From Eubacteriaceae bacterium (lineage in GTDB: Bacteria > Bacillota > Clostridia > Eubacteriales > Anaerofustaceae): DNA of 64,000 nucleotides. A program made the position numbers and the translations under genes. Of this stretch, positions 1 through 7,959 are shown piece after piece; within the stretch, counting starts at the first letter, position 1; each line of letters opens with the position of its first letter. The stretch covers positions 30,145-94,144 of the forward strand of contig WRIY01000008.1 of assembly GCA_009782515.1 (NCBI GenBank), given 5' to 3'. The notes beneath the pieces are model-generated. The model was given only the letters and a program-made list of their open reading frames with translations, did not search any database and was not told the DNA's origin.

Positions 1-1
1 A

Positions 2-988
2 GCGTCAAATGACCAAAACACTGTCATTTCGGCAATATCTTTGCTTCCGACGCTGGCAGTTGCGATGAACACTGCTGAAAATGAAACAAAAGGGCAAATA
101 CTTACGGCGTTGACACACGATATGGATTGCGATGAGCTAAGCGGCAGAATAGCTGAGTTTAGCGCTTCAAACATTGAAAACTCAGGCGCAAACATGCGCC
201 AGTCTATTCTTATCCCGGCGAAAAGCAGCTGGGAAAGCGCTTTGGAAGAGGAGGGCATCAGCATTCAAAGCGCTGAGCTTATGCCCTCTAAAAAAGCTTC
301 TGCAATCGCAAATGACAATATAAATTCCTCTCCTGACCCGAGCACCGACAAAGATGCCCTTGCTATAGTAAACTCAGCTGCTTTTGACTCGGCATGGGCT
401 ACCCCTTATTCGAACACTGACATTGTCAAGGGCGCCTTTTATTCGCACGATGGCAGCGAGCATGAATGCCTGTATATGCTCTCAACTGAAGAGGCATACC
501 TAAACGACGGAAGCGCTGTCGGGTTTGTTAAGCCGTATGCTGACGGCAAGCATTCGTTTGCCGCTCTCATGCCAAATGAGAACATTCGAATCGATGAGTA
601 CATACGGGGCTTAAACGGAGACAAGCTGCTTGAGGCGCTGCAGGGAGCAACACAGGAAACGCTTCTTGTAGAGGTGCCGAAATTCTCAGCAACCACTAAA
701 GCTGACATGAACGGCGCTTTGCAAAGCCTCGGCATTACAGATGCCTTTGATCCGGGCAAAGCCAGCTTTTCAGGGCAGTCCGGCGGGATATATATTGGCG
801 AAATAGTAAATACTGCCACAATATCAATAGATGAGTGCGGCTATATGGCTGTAAAGCACGGCTCAAAAAATGGCATCAGCGTTTCCAAAGACAAGTATAT
901 AAAGCTTGACAAGCCATTTGTTTACATGGTTATTGACAATGAGACGAATATCCCGCTGATTATCGGCATTTGCCTTCTCGCGGGCTGA
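2..988 (+). CDS. Serpin-family protein, 5' end outside the window
   Basis: The reading frame is open to the left edge, so the gene starts upstream. The visible part covers most of the serpin fold. Near the start is a helix-B-like stretch (NTVISAISLLPTLAVAMNTA), then NSAAFDSAWATP, MPNENIRIDEYI, VPKFSATTKADM followed by LGITDAFDPGKASFSG, and the C-terminal PFVYMVIDNETNIPLIIG. These match the order and spacing of serpins. Family members trap serine or cysteine proteases through a reactive-centre loop, and bacterial ones are usually exported. The hinge before the loop reads ECGYMAVKHG and lacks the usual Gly-Thr-Glu-Ala-Ala-Ala run, so inhibitory activity is uncertain. An N-terminal signal cannot be checked. 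The gene is convergent with the small ORF that follows. Confidence 0.85.
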   Translation, partial: ASNDQNTVISAISLLPTLAVAMNTAENETKGQILTALTHDMDCDELSGRIAEFSASNIENSGANMRQSILIPAKSSWESALEEEGISIQSAELMPSKKASAIANDNINSSPDPSTDKDALAIVNSAAFDSAWATPYSNTDIVKGAFYSHDGSEHECLYMLSTEEAYLNDGSAVGFVKPYADGKHSFAALMPNENIRIDEYIRGLNGDKLLEALQGATQETLLVEVPKFSATTKADMNGALQSLGITDAFDPGKASFSGQSGGIYIGEIVNTATISIDECGYMAVKHGSKNGISVSKDKYIKLDKPFVYMVIDNETNIPLIIGICLLAG

Positions 989-993
989 CAGCC

Positions 994-1263
994 TTACCGC
1001 TGGCCGGTGTGCCTTATAAAGCGCCTGAAGGCAATTGCTTCAGCAGCAATTGCCCCAACTGTGAGAGCCCATTGCGAACTGAGCGGCAGATTTGCGCTGT
1101 ATGCGCTAATGCCTAAGGCGGAGCGGGCCAGCATGAGGTATAAGCACAACAAATAGCTGCACATAGCAGCAACAAGCTTCCTTTTTTTCATCATAGCGCC
1201 AACTTTTTGTTTTATGCGGGTATTATAGGCAATAATACCCGAAGTTTTTGTCGGCATTTGCAT
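994..1263 (-). CDS. Possible small membrane protein
   Basis: An 89-codon ORF with two hydrophobic stretches (around LVAAMCSYLLCLYLML and WALTVGAIAAEAIAF) and a basic C-terminus. It ends five bases from the serpin stop, convergently. A shorter start at about 1194 (MMKKRKLV) gives a more typical positive-then-hydrophobic N-terminus. Neither start has a clear ribosome binding site. I do not recognise a family, and it may be a chance ORF. Confidence 0.3.
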   Translation of the reverse strand: MQMPTKTSGIIAYNTRIKQKVGAMMKKRKLVAAMCSYLLCLYLMLARSALGISAYSANLPLSSQWALTVGAIAAEAIAFRRFIRHTGQR

Positions 1264-1352
1264 ATGCTGGCATAAAGTGAAGCCCCGTGGCGCCTGGTGC
1301 CTAAAGCTGTCAACAGCTTTTAGTGCGCTATGCGGGCAATTTTGTATAGATG

Positions 1353-1381
1353 TTTACACAGCAGGGCAAAAGTGATAAAAT
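1353..1381 (+). promoter_or_regulatory. Sigma-A-type promoter for rpsO
   Basis: TTTACA (1353-1358), a 17-base spacer, then TAAAAT (1376-1381), about 80 bases before the rpsO start. Just upstream, at 1303-1321, is a short inverted repeat (AAAGCTGT/ACAGCTTT), possibly the end of the preceding transcript. Confidence 0.6.
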
Positions 1382-1462
1382 TAGTTTCATTGACTACCTC
1401 ACTCGGGGTGCTCGCTTGTTCCGGCGGCATGCGCGAGTGCAGGCGAATATATTGGAGGAATA

Positions 1463-1732
1463 ATGTATTTAGGCAAAGAAGAAAAACTGGCCATTATCAC
1501 AGAGCACCAAATGCACGAAGGTGATACAGGCTCTACCGAAGTGCAGGTTGCGATTCTAACAAAAAGGATCAACCACTTAAACGAACACCTTAAAGTACAC
1601 CCGAAAGACCACCATTCACGCAGAGGCTTGCTCAAGATGGTAGGGCGGCGCAGAAGGCTCCTTGATTACCTTATGAAGGAAGACATCAACCGCTACAGGG
1701 CCATTATTGCAAAGCTTAATCTACGAAAGTAA
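1463..1732 (+). CDS. rpsO: 30S ribosomal protein S15
   Basis: An 89-residue protein of normal S15 length. It has the hallmark segments [32 protein letters not shown] and [10 protein letters not shown]15 binds the central domain of 16S rRNA early in 30S assembly. TTGGAGGAATA directly before the ATG is a strong ribosome binding site. It is followed by pnp, the common bacterial rpsO-pnp order, with a hairpin between the two genes. Confidence 0.98.
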   Translation: MYLGKEEKLAIITEHQMHEGDTGSTEVQVAILTKRINHLNEHLKVHPKDHHSRRGLLKMVGRRRRLLDYLMKEDINRYRAIIAKLNLRK

Positions 1733-1739
1733 AAACATG

Positions 1740-1774
1740 GCAATATTAGGCTTAGCAGCTTAATATTGCTTTTT
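1740..1774 (+). terminator. Hairpin/attenuator between rpsO and pnp
   Basis: GCAATATTA (1740-1748) pairs with TAATATTGC (1761-1769) and is followed by a T-run at 1770-1774. The 12-base loop contains a further small pairing. It is either a partial terminator or a processing site separating S15 output from that of polynucleotide phosphorylase. Confidence 0.6.
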
Positions 1775-1884
1775 AAATTTAGCGGCAAGGGTGAGCATAA
1801 GGGTTTTGATATGCGAAGCAGCATGCTGTGCATACCTGAATCTTTAGCGCTTGCCCCACCAGCCGCTGCTTATACGGAGGAAGT

Positions 1885-3957
1885 ATGAAGAAAGTTTTTT
1901 CGCGCGAATTCTTTGGCCAGGAGCTATCGGTCGAAGTAGGCGAGCTTGCGCAGCTCGCAAACGGCTCTGTATTCGTCTCATATGGCGATACGCAGGTCCT
2001 CGTAACTGCTACCATGTCTAAAGACGCGGTTTCCGGCATTGACTATTTTCCGCTGTCTGTAAACTATGAAGAGAAAATGTACGCTGTCGGCAAGATACCT
2101 GGTGGGTTTTTGCGCAGGGAGGGCAGGGCTTCCGAAAAAGCCACGCTGTCAGCCCGCTTAATCGACAGGCCGCTAAGGCCGCTGTTTGACAAAGGCTTCC
2201 GCAATGATGTGCAAGTAATTATTACAGTTGTAAGCGTGGCATACGATGCCCTTCCCGAATTCGCAGGGCTTTTCGGCGCGTCGCTTGCAGTATGCATATC
2301 CGACATACCGTTTGACGGACCGGCTGCCGGCGTTCATATCGGCATGATTGACGGGGAGATAGTGATCAACCCGAATTCAGAGCAAAGAGAGGCCTCATCG
2401 CTTGATCTGGTTGTTGCCGGAACAGAGGAAGGCGTATTAATGGTAGAAGCAGGGGCAAACGAGGTTGTTGAGAAAACAATGATCGATGCGATCCTGCAAG
2501 CCCACGAAGCTATCAAAGGATTGGTTGAATTCCAAAAAGACATAATAGCTGAGATAGGCAAGGAAAAGAAGGATCTGAAGTACTACAGGCCCAGCGAAGA
2601 AGTGGAAAATGCGATGTATGATGAAGCATACGATCGCTTAAAAGGCTGCTTCGGGTTCCCTGACAAAGCCAGGCGGGATGAGCTGATTGACGAAGCCCAG
2701 GATGAAATCCTGCAAAAGTATTTGGAAGAGTTCCCGGATAGCAAGCAGGATATAAAGGAACTTATAGACAAAGCTATGAAGGCTATTGTCAGGGACATGA
2801 TAGTCTTTGAGAAAAAACGCCCTGACGGCAGGGATATAGACGAAATAAGGCCGATAACATGCGAAGCAGGCAAGCTGGCAAGAGTGCATGGCTCAGGCCT
2901 GTTCACCAGAGGCCAAACCCAGATTCTCACCGCTGTAACCCTCGGGGCGCTAAGGGACAGCCAAATAATCGACAACCTGACAGAGGAAGAGTCCAAGCGC
3001 TATATGCACCAATACAACTTTCCGCCTTATTCTACCGGAGAGACCGGCCCGATACGCGGCCCCGGCAGAAGGGAGATAGGCCATGGGGCTCTTGCAGAGA
3101 GAGCTCTTGATCCGGTGATTCCTGAAATTGATGATTTCCCGTATACAATACGCGTCGTCAGCGAAGCCCTCTCTTCCAACGGATCGACCTCAATGGGATC
3201 CGTGTGCGGATCAACGCTTGCGCTTATGGATGCAGGCGTGCCGATAAAGGCTGCTGTTGCCGGCATCGCCATGGGCCTTATAAAAGAGGAAACCGACTTT
3301 ACTGTGCTTACTGACATCCAGGGCGTTGAAGACTTTTATGGCGACATGGACTTTAAAGTAGCCGGAACCTCAAGAGGCATAACGGCCATACAAATGGACA
3401 TTAAGATCCACGGAATCGATGAAGCTATACTCACGCAAGCCTTAAACCAGGCATATAGCGGCAGGATGTTTATCCTCAAAAAGATGCTTGACGAGATTCC
3501 TGAACCCAGGGAAGACCTCAAAGAGTTTGCCCCGAGAATCATCACGATGGAAATCCCTGTGGACAAAATTCGTGAAGTCATTGGAACCGGCGGCAAAGTT
3601 ATAAATAAAATCATTGAAGAGACCGGCGTAAAAATTGATATAATGGAAGACGGCAAGGTATATATCGGCTCGCCAAACCTTGGACAGGCAGATGCTGCAA
3701 GAGAAATTATTCTTGGAATTATCAGGGAAATAGAAGTGGGCGACACCTTTACCGGCAAGGTTACCCGCATTATGACTTTTGGAGCGTTTGTTGAGCTGGC
3801 CAATGGCAAAGAGGGCCTTGTGCATATATCAAAATTCCCGAGGCGTCTAAAAAAAGTCGAAGATGCTGTAAAGGTGGGCGATCTTTGCGAAGTGCGGGTT
3901 ACAAAGAACGAAGACGGAAAAATAGACCTCGTGTGCACGAAAATTATTAAGCAGTGA
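1885..3957 (+). CDS. pnp: Polynucleotide phosphorylase
   Basis: A 690-residue 3'-5' phosphorolytic exoribonuclease that degrades RNA with inorganic phosphate. The two RNase PH-like domains are clear: N-terminal GDTQVLVTATMS and GGFLRREGRASEKATLSARLIDRPLRPLF, then the second core with RPDGRDIDEIRPI, GRREIGHGALAERAL and SNGSTSMGSVCGS. A KH domain follows (VIGTGGKVINKIIEETG), then an S1 domain (GKVTRIMTFGAFVEL...GKEGLVHIS). Length and order are normal. GGAGGAAGT precedes the ATG. The stop overlaps the dut start by four bases (GTGA), so the two are probably translationally coupled. Confidence 0.98.
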   Translation: MKKVFSREFFGQELSVEVGELAQLANGSVFVSYGDTQVLVTATMSKDAVSGIDYFPLSVNYEEKMYAVGKIPGGFLRREGRASEKATLSARLIDRPLRPLFDKGFRNDVQVIITVVSVAYDALPEFAGLFGASLAVCISDIPFDGPAAGVHIGMIDGEIVINPNSEQREASSLDLVVAGTEEGVLMVEAGANEVVEKTMIDAILQAHEAIKGLVEFQKDIIAEIGKEKKDLKYYRPSEEVENAMYDEAYDRLKGCFGFPDKARRDELIDEAQDEILQKYLEEFPDSKQDIKELIDKAMKAIVRDMIVFEKKRPDGRDIDEIRPITCEAGKLARVHGSGLFTRGQTQILTAVTLGALRDSQIIDNLTEEESKRYMHQYNFPPYSTGETGPIRGPGRREIGHGALAERALDPVIPEIDDFPYTIRVVSEALSSNGSTSMGSVCGSTLALMDAGVPIKAAVAGIAMGLIKEETDFTVLTDIQGVEDFYGDMDFKVAGTSRGITAIQMDIKIHGIDEAILTQALNQAYSGRMFILKKMLDEIPEPREDLKEFAPRIITMEIPVDKIREVIGTGGKVINKIIEETGVKIDIMEDGKVYIGSPNLGQADAAREIILGIIREIEVGDTFTGKVTRIMTFGAFVELANGKEGLVHISKFPRRLKKVEDAVKVGDLCEVRVTKNEDGKIDLVCTKIIKQ

Positions 3958-4388
3958 TAACAGTTAAGATATTGGCGCTTAAGAGCGGGGATGCCCCTTT
4001 GTACAAAACAGCAGGCTCAAGCGGCGCTGACTTGAAAGCCGGCATCGAAAGCGCTCTTACAGTCAAGCCGTCTGAGATTGCCCTTGTCCCGACAGGAGTT
4101 TTCATTGAGATTCCTGATGGATATGAGGGCCAGATACGCTCAAGGAGCGGCCTGAGCCTGAAAGGCATCGTGGTAGCCAATGGCATCGGCACTATTGACT
4201 CTGACTACAGGGGAGAGCTGAAAGTGGCCATTGCCAATATCTCAAGCGAAGAATATACCATAGAGCCGAATGAGCGGATTGCCCAAATAGTTTTTGCCAA
4301 AGTTGAGAGAGCGCAGTTCGAGCTTGCAAGCGAGCTCTCAGAAACAAGCCGAAGCGACGGAGGCTTTGGCCATACAGGAGCGCAGTAG
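3954..4388 (+). CDS. dut: dUTP diphosphatase
   Basis: A trimeric-type dUTPase of 144 residues, which converts dUTP to dUMP and PPi and keeps uracil out of DNA. The five conserved motifs are present in order: GSSGADLKA, RSRSGLSLKG, the NGIGTIDSDYRGE substrate loop, ERIAQIVF, and the C-terminal glycine-rich arm RSDGGFGHTG. The start is a GTG overlapping the pnp stop. Confidence 0.97.
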   Translation: MITVKILALKSGDAPLYKTAGSSGADLKAGIESALTVKPSEIALVPTGVFIEIPDGYEGQIRSRSGLSLKGIVVANGIGTIDSDYRGELKVAIANISSEEYTIEPNERIAQIVFAKVERAQFELASELSETSRSDGGFGHTGAQ

Positions 4389-4434
4389 TTCTTTTGCCTG
4401 AGTGCATTTGCATAAGCTGTAGGGGAGGCTGTGT

Positions 4435-4671
4435 ATGTTGCTTTTTTCTATGAATGGCAGAACTGTTGTAAACATTGCGACTGGCGAAAAGATTGGATCC
4501 TTGTCTTCATGCAACCTGAAGGTAGACGAGGAAACCGGAACAATTGAAGCCATTTTATTGCCTAAGTCGCGCCTGTCAGCGCTCTTTGCAAGAGATGAGT
4601 CAGACTATACGGAAATACCCTGGCAGAATATAAAAAAGATCGGAATTGACACAATAATCGTTGAAATATAG
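4435..4671 (+). CDS. YlmC/YmxH-family PRC-barrel protein
   Basis: A 78-residue protein matching the small YlmC/YmxH family linked to sporulation in Bacillota: NGRTVVNIATGEKIGSLSSC, then the acidic turn VDEETGTIEAILLP, then IPWQNIKKIGIDTIIVEI. It is a single PRC-barrel-like beta unit of unknown biochemical role. In Bacillus, relatives sit between pnp and the dipicolinate/aspartokinase genes, and the same order is seen here. AGGGGAGGCTGTGT precedes the ATG. Confidence 0.85.
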   Translation: MLLFSMNGRTVVNIATGEKIGSLSSCNLKVDEETGTIEAILLPKSRLSALFARDESDYTEIPWQNIKKIGIDTIIVEI

Positions 4672-4683
4672 TGTAGGTAGCAT

Positions 4684-5883
4684 ATGAAGACTGTTGTACA
4701 AAAATACGGTGGAACGAGCGTAAGAAACAAAGAGACCAGAAGCAAGATTATCGTTAATGCAAACGAGGCCATATCTGAAGGGTACTGGCCTGTAATTGTG
4801 GTTTCGGCAATGGGTCGCTATCCGGAGCCATACTCTACGGACAAGCTTCTTTCGCTTGTGCCTGATCTGGCCAAAGCAGATCCAAGAAACAAAGATATGA
4901 TATCATGCCTTGGCGAAATAATAACTGCTGTGATTGTCAGCGAGGAACTCTCAGCTGCCGGCCTGAAAGCTGCAGCCCTTACAGGCGGGCAGGCAGGCAT
5001 AATCACAGACACAAATTACGGCGAAGGCAACATCATTGATATAAAGACTGCCCGCCTGCAGCGCTTTATCGGAGAAGGCATAATACCTGTGGTAGCCGGC
5101 TTTCAAGGCAATGACCAGAATGGCGAAATGATGACACTGGGCAGGGGAGGCTCTGACATAACAGCCACTGCTCTTGGCGGGGCGCTTAACTCCGGGCTTG
5201 TTGAAATTTACACTGATGTGGATGGAGTTATGACTGCCGATCCCAATGTCGTCAGCGATGCCCAGCTTATCGATGAAATCGAATATGAAGATATTTTTCT
5301 GCTAGCAGAATATGGGGCAAAAGTGATACACCCGAGGGCTGTTGAGTATGCAAAGATAGCGAATGTTCCGGTTGCAATACTGAATGTGGAATCATCCCGA
5401 AAGGGCCAGCACACAAAGATTGCCACTGCCCATGAGCTTCAGAGCACTACCACTTTTTCTGCAATTACTACGCTAACGGACAGAAGCCAGGTTGATGTAA
5501 CATTCACAAGCCTTGCGCTTGAGGACAGGATGTTTAAGCGTATGGCAGACAGCGGAATATCTATTGATATGGTAAATATTCTCAGCGATCACCGCCTGTT
5601 TATTATTTCATCATCAGACAAGCCAAAGCTTGAGCAGGTTTTTGCTTCCCTTGGCGTTGATGCAGCAATAACGGATGGCTTTACAAAGCTGTCTGTATTG
5701 GGAAAAGCATATTCAGGAGTTCCGGGCATATTTGCAAAAATCATTGCTGCGCTGTATGGCAACGATATAACGGTTTACCAGTCCACTGACTCTTCAAACA
5801 CCATCTCTGTTCTGATACACACAGAGCATGCAGAAAGAGCGCTTAACCTTTTGCATGAAGCGTTGATTTTGTCAGCCACTTAA
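4684..5883 (+). CDS. dapG: Aspartate kinase (diaminopimelate-type)
   Basis: A 399-residue aspartokinase that phosphorylates L-aspartate, the first step toward lysine, diaminopimelate, threonine and methionine. Visible motifs are the N-terminal KYGGTSV, the substrate segment GRGGSDITA, and the TDVDGVMTADPNVV nucleotide region. Two C-terminal ACT-type segments (about residues 260-395) should carry allosteric control. The extended insert after VSAMGR and the position after pnp and the ylmC-type gene fit DapG rather than a fused aspartokinase-homoserine dehydrogenase. The start follows GTAGGTAGCAT, a weak site 12 bases after the previous stop. Confidence 0.93.
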   Translation: MKTVVQKYGGTSVRNKETRSKIIVNANEAISEGYWPVIVVSAMGRYPEPYSTDKLLSLVPDLAKADPRNKDMISCLGEIITAVIVSEELSAAGLKAAALTGGQAGIITDTNYGEGNIIDIKTARLQRFIGEGIIPVVAGFQGNDQNGEMMTLGRGGSDITATALGGALNSGLVEIYTDVDGVMTADPNVVSDAQLIDEIEYEDIFLLAEYGAKVIHPRAVEYAKIANVPVAILNVESSRKGQHTKIATAHELQSTTTFSAITTLTDRSQVDVTFTSLALEDRMFKRMADSGISIDMVNILSDHRLFIISSSDKPKLEQVFASLGVDAAITDGFTKLSVLGKAYSGVPGIFAKIIAALYGNDITVYQSTDSSNTISVLIHTEHAERALNLLHEALILSAT

Positions 5884-5907
5884 GCTGGCAAAAGTAATAT
5901 TTGCCTG

Positions 5908-5939
5908 CTTTCCCAAGTAAATATACTTATATGGGAAAG
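5908..5939 (+). other. Hairpin before the membrane-protein start
   Basis: CTTTCCCA and TGGGAAAG form an 8-bp stem, with AGTA/TACT able to pair inside it. The ribosome binding site GGAAGG follows immediately. The hairpin could separate this gene from dapG or shape translation. There is no T-run for a normal terminator. Confidence 0.35.
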
Positions 5940-5950
5940 GAAGGCAGCTT

Positions 5951-6577
5951 GTGAAATTTAAATCAGTTTACAAAGCAGCGAGAAAACAAATGGCAGCCGG
6001 CGCAAAAGCGCTCGCATATGAGGCTGCCAAGGGCGCTGCTTTTTTAGTTCTGGCAACTATCTTTGCTTTGGCATTGTTCGGAAGATCCGGCATGCCCTCT
6101 AGAGCGGCATTTTCATTTATCGCATTTTTCGCCAAGTGCCTGTTTGCTTCGCTGGCCACTGACTACGCTAACGGCGACCGGTTCAGCATTGAATCCTCTT
6201 TTTATAAATGCTGCTACATAATCAAGCCTATTGCAGCTGCATGGCTGCCTCTTGGAGTTGCGGCGATGGCCCATCCGCTGATAGCGATAATAGCCTCGCC
6301 GGTATTTTTGCTCGTGCCGGCTGCGATTATTGATGGAAACCATGGCTATGGCGCCCTGAAGCATTCCATTTGGATTATTAAGGAGTCTTTTGGGGCTTAC
6401 ATGATCTTTTTGCTCCAAACGCTGCTTTGGGCTGCAGCCACAATAGCGAGTGCAGGAATCGCTTTTATGTATACTGTGCCGCTTGTCTCGATTGCATGCC
6501 TGCTGTTTTACGGCCAGGCAACCGACAAAGCGCTTAAGGATGTCATGAAGATTTACGAAAAAGCGCCGAAAAGCTAA
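5951..6577 (+). CDS. Multi-pass membrane protein, YciC/GDPD-membrane-domain-like
   Basis: A 208-residue protein with a basic N-terminus (KFKSVYKAARKQ) and about five hydrophobic helices. The segment VPAAIIDGNHGYGALKHSIWIIK followed by a long helix resembles the duplicated VxxEGxG..AlxrSw..k motif of the YciC/glycerophosphodiesterase membrane-domain family. It probably acts in the cytoplasmic membrane, but its role is not known to me. The start is GTG with GGAAGG upstream. It sits alone between dapG and the phosphopantetheinyl transferase. Confidence 0.6.
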   Translation: MKFKSVYKAARKQMAAGAKALAYEAAKGAAFLVLATIFALALFGRSGMPSRAAFSFIAFFAKCLFASLATDYANGDRFSIESSFYKCCYIIKPIAAAWLPLGVAAMAHPLIAIIASPVFLLVPAAIIDGNHGYGALKHSIWIIKESFGAYMIFLLQTLLWAAATIASAGIAFMYTVPLVSIACLLFYGQATDKALKDVMKIYEKAPKS

Positions 6578-6763
6578 ATGCCCGAGTAGGAGCTTTGGTT
6601 TGATTATGCTCCGGCAGGAGTGTACAGGCCGGAACAACATGCTTTGGCTTTATTTTATTATATTGCCATTATTTAACTGTTACAATGTAATAATATTTGC
6701 CTGCTACACTCCCCGCTTGTGCTAAAATAGCTTCAGACTGACTAAAAGGAACCCATATGCTTT

Positions 6764-7411
6764 ATGCTCTTATACATTGCCGATGTTAGGGATTTCTGCT
6801 CTGAAGAAGGCATATACCTGCTTTCTGAGGAAAGGCGCAACAAGGCGCTTCGCTACCAAAGCTGCCTTGACAGGGCTCGATCGATTGCAGGGGGCCTGCT
6901 GCTTCGCTTTCACTACGGGCTATACTCTCATAGCCTTTCGCACGGGCCTTACGGAAAGCCATACATCGATTCAGAAGCTGACTGCCTTATGCCGTTCTTT
7001 TCGCTTTCCCATTCCGGAGACTATGCGATGCTTCTGTGCGCAGACAATGAGTGCGGCGCAGATATTGAGAGAATTGTTGCCAACAGAAACTTTAAGGCGC
7101 TGTCAAGAAGGCTTGCCTCGCCTGATGAGCATGAATGGCTGGAACGAAAATGCTTTGATCTTGATTGCTTTTACAGGCTTTGGGCTGCCAAGGAAAGCGC
7201 TATAAAAGCATCAGGGAAAGGGCTTGCTGCCCCGACAAAGGCGTTTTCGATGCTGCCGCTCGAAAACGGGCCATATGAGGCTATGGGCAAGAAGTATTAT
7301 GTGTCGTGGTTTTCTGTTCCAGGCTATGCAGCATGCATAGCTGTAGAGGGATCTCAGCCATGCGGGGAAGTAAGGCCGATAATGCTGAGCAAAAGGGATC
7401 TGCTTTACTAG
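6764..7411 (+). CDS. 4'-phosphopantetheinyl transferase, Sfp type
   Basis: A 215-residue enzyme that moves the phosphopantetheine arm from CoA to a carrier-protein serine. The Mg-binding GADIER (about residues 98-103) and FYRLWAAKESAIKASGKG (about 136-153) are intact, and SLSHSGDYAML gives the family's SHS element. The size fits the Sfp/Gsp group, which modifies NRPS, PKS or fatty-acid carriers. No carrier-protein gene is visible here. AAAAGGA lies 13 bases before this ATG but only 6 before another ATG at 6757. The latter opens a 10-codon out-of-frame peptide overlapping the start, which could modulate translation. Confidence 0.88.
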   Translation: MLLYIADVRDFCSEEGIYLLSEERRNKALRYQSCLDRARSIAGGLLLRFHYGLYSHSLSHGPYGKPYIDSEADCLMPFFSLSHSGDYAMLLCADNECGADIERIVANRNFKALSRRLASPDEHEWLERKCFDLDCFYRLWAAKESAIKASGKGLAAPTKAFSMLPLENGPYEAMGKKYYVSWFSVPGYAACIAVEGSQPCGEVRPIMLSKRDLLY

Positions 7412-7413
7412 GC

Positions 7414-7456
7414 CAAAAAAAGCGCTGCAGCAAAGCTGCACAAACATTGCAGCGCT
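7414..7456 (-). terminator. Intrinsic terminator on the minus strand with no recognised gene upstream
   Basis: AGCGCTGCA (7421-7429) and TGCAGCGCT (7448-7456) pair perfectly. Read on the minus strand, the hairpin is followed by seven T's (complement of 7414-7420). The plus strand has no T-run, so this does not look like a terminator for the phosphopantetheinyl transferase. It implies a minus-strand transcript arising between 7457 and 7960. A 95-codon TTG-start ORF (7695 to 7408) overlaps it but looks random. Confidence 0.6.
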
Positions 7457-7756
7457 AATGCCCCGAAAATATTTGCATGCGGGCCGGGCAACTGACTATT
7501 TCGCCGTGCTTTTTCATTGAAGCTGCATTCAAAGGGTTTCTCTGGCGCTTGTTTGGCCGCAAAATGCTGGCGCAGCGCTTTCCCTGCGTGTTTGCCTGCC
7601 TGCTGGCTGTTATAGCGCATTCGCTGTTTCATCGTAAGCTTCAAAGATTTTGAATATATCGCTTTGGCTCCAATCAAAACAGTGGTTAGAGCCAATTTTT
7701 AGCTTACTACTGCACTTTTACAGGCACTCCAGCTCGCTTGGAATCGGTTATTTTCA
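7457..7756. other. Gene-poor interval between the phosphopantetheinyl transferase and the pyrophosphatase
   Basis: No convincing gene on either strand. A minus-strand reading starting at about 7632 (MKQRMRYNSQQAGKHAGKAL) is basic and short, and it would run into the terminator at 7414-7456. I cannot tell a small gene from noise here. Confidence 0.3.
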
Positions 7757-7785
7757 TTGACTTTATTTTCACTTTACTTTATAAT
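7757..7785 (+). promoter_or_regulatory. Strong promoter for the membrane pyrophosphatase
   Basis: TTGACT (7757-7762), a 17-base spacer and a perfect TATAAT (7780-7785). The transcript would carry a leader of about 165 bases with several small hairpins, including one at about 7899-7925 (GGAGT/ACTCC) just before the start. I do not recognise a riboswitch class in it. Confidence 0.75.
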
Positions 7786-7959
7786 GCAGTAAGTTTTTAA
7801 TTGTGCAGGCGACTGCTTTTGGCTTAAAGCCTTATGTAGCAAGTTTTTGCTTTTGTAGTTTTTAGCCCGCAGTTTGCTGTGCAATTTTTGCTTTTTCAGG
7901 CGGAGTGGGCTATATAAACTCCACCGAACCAACCCTTTTACATATTTGGAGGCAATCGC

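Noticed and set aside
439..819. Long open frame opposite the serpin gene
   Set aside because: Lies fully inside a recognisable serpin coding region on the other strand; no family features.
2583..3938. Several minus-strand frames of 96-200 codons within pnp
   Set aside because: They mirror the codon structure of pnp and have low-complexity Ser/Ile-rich translations.
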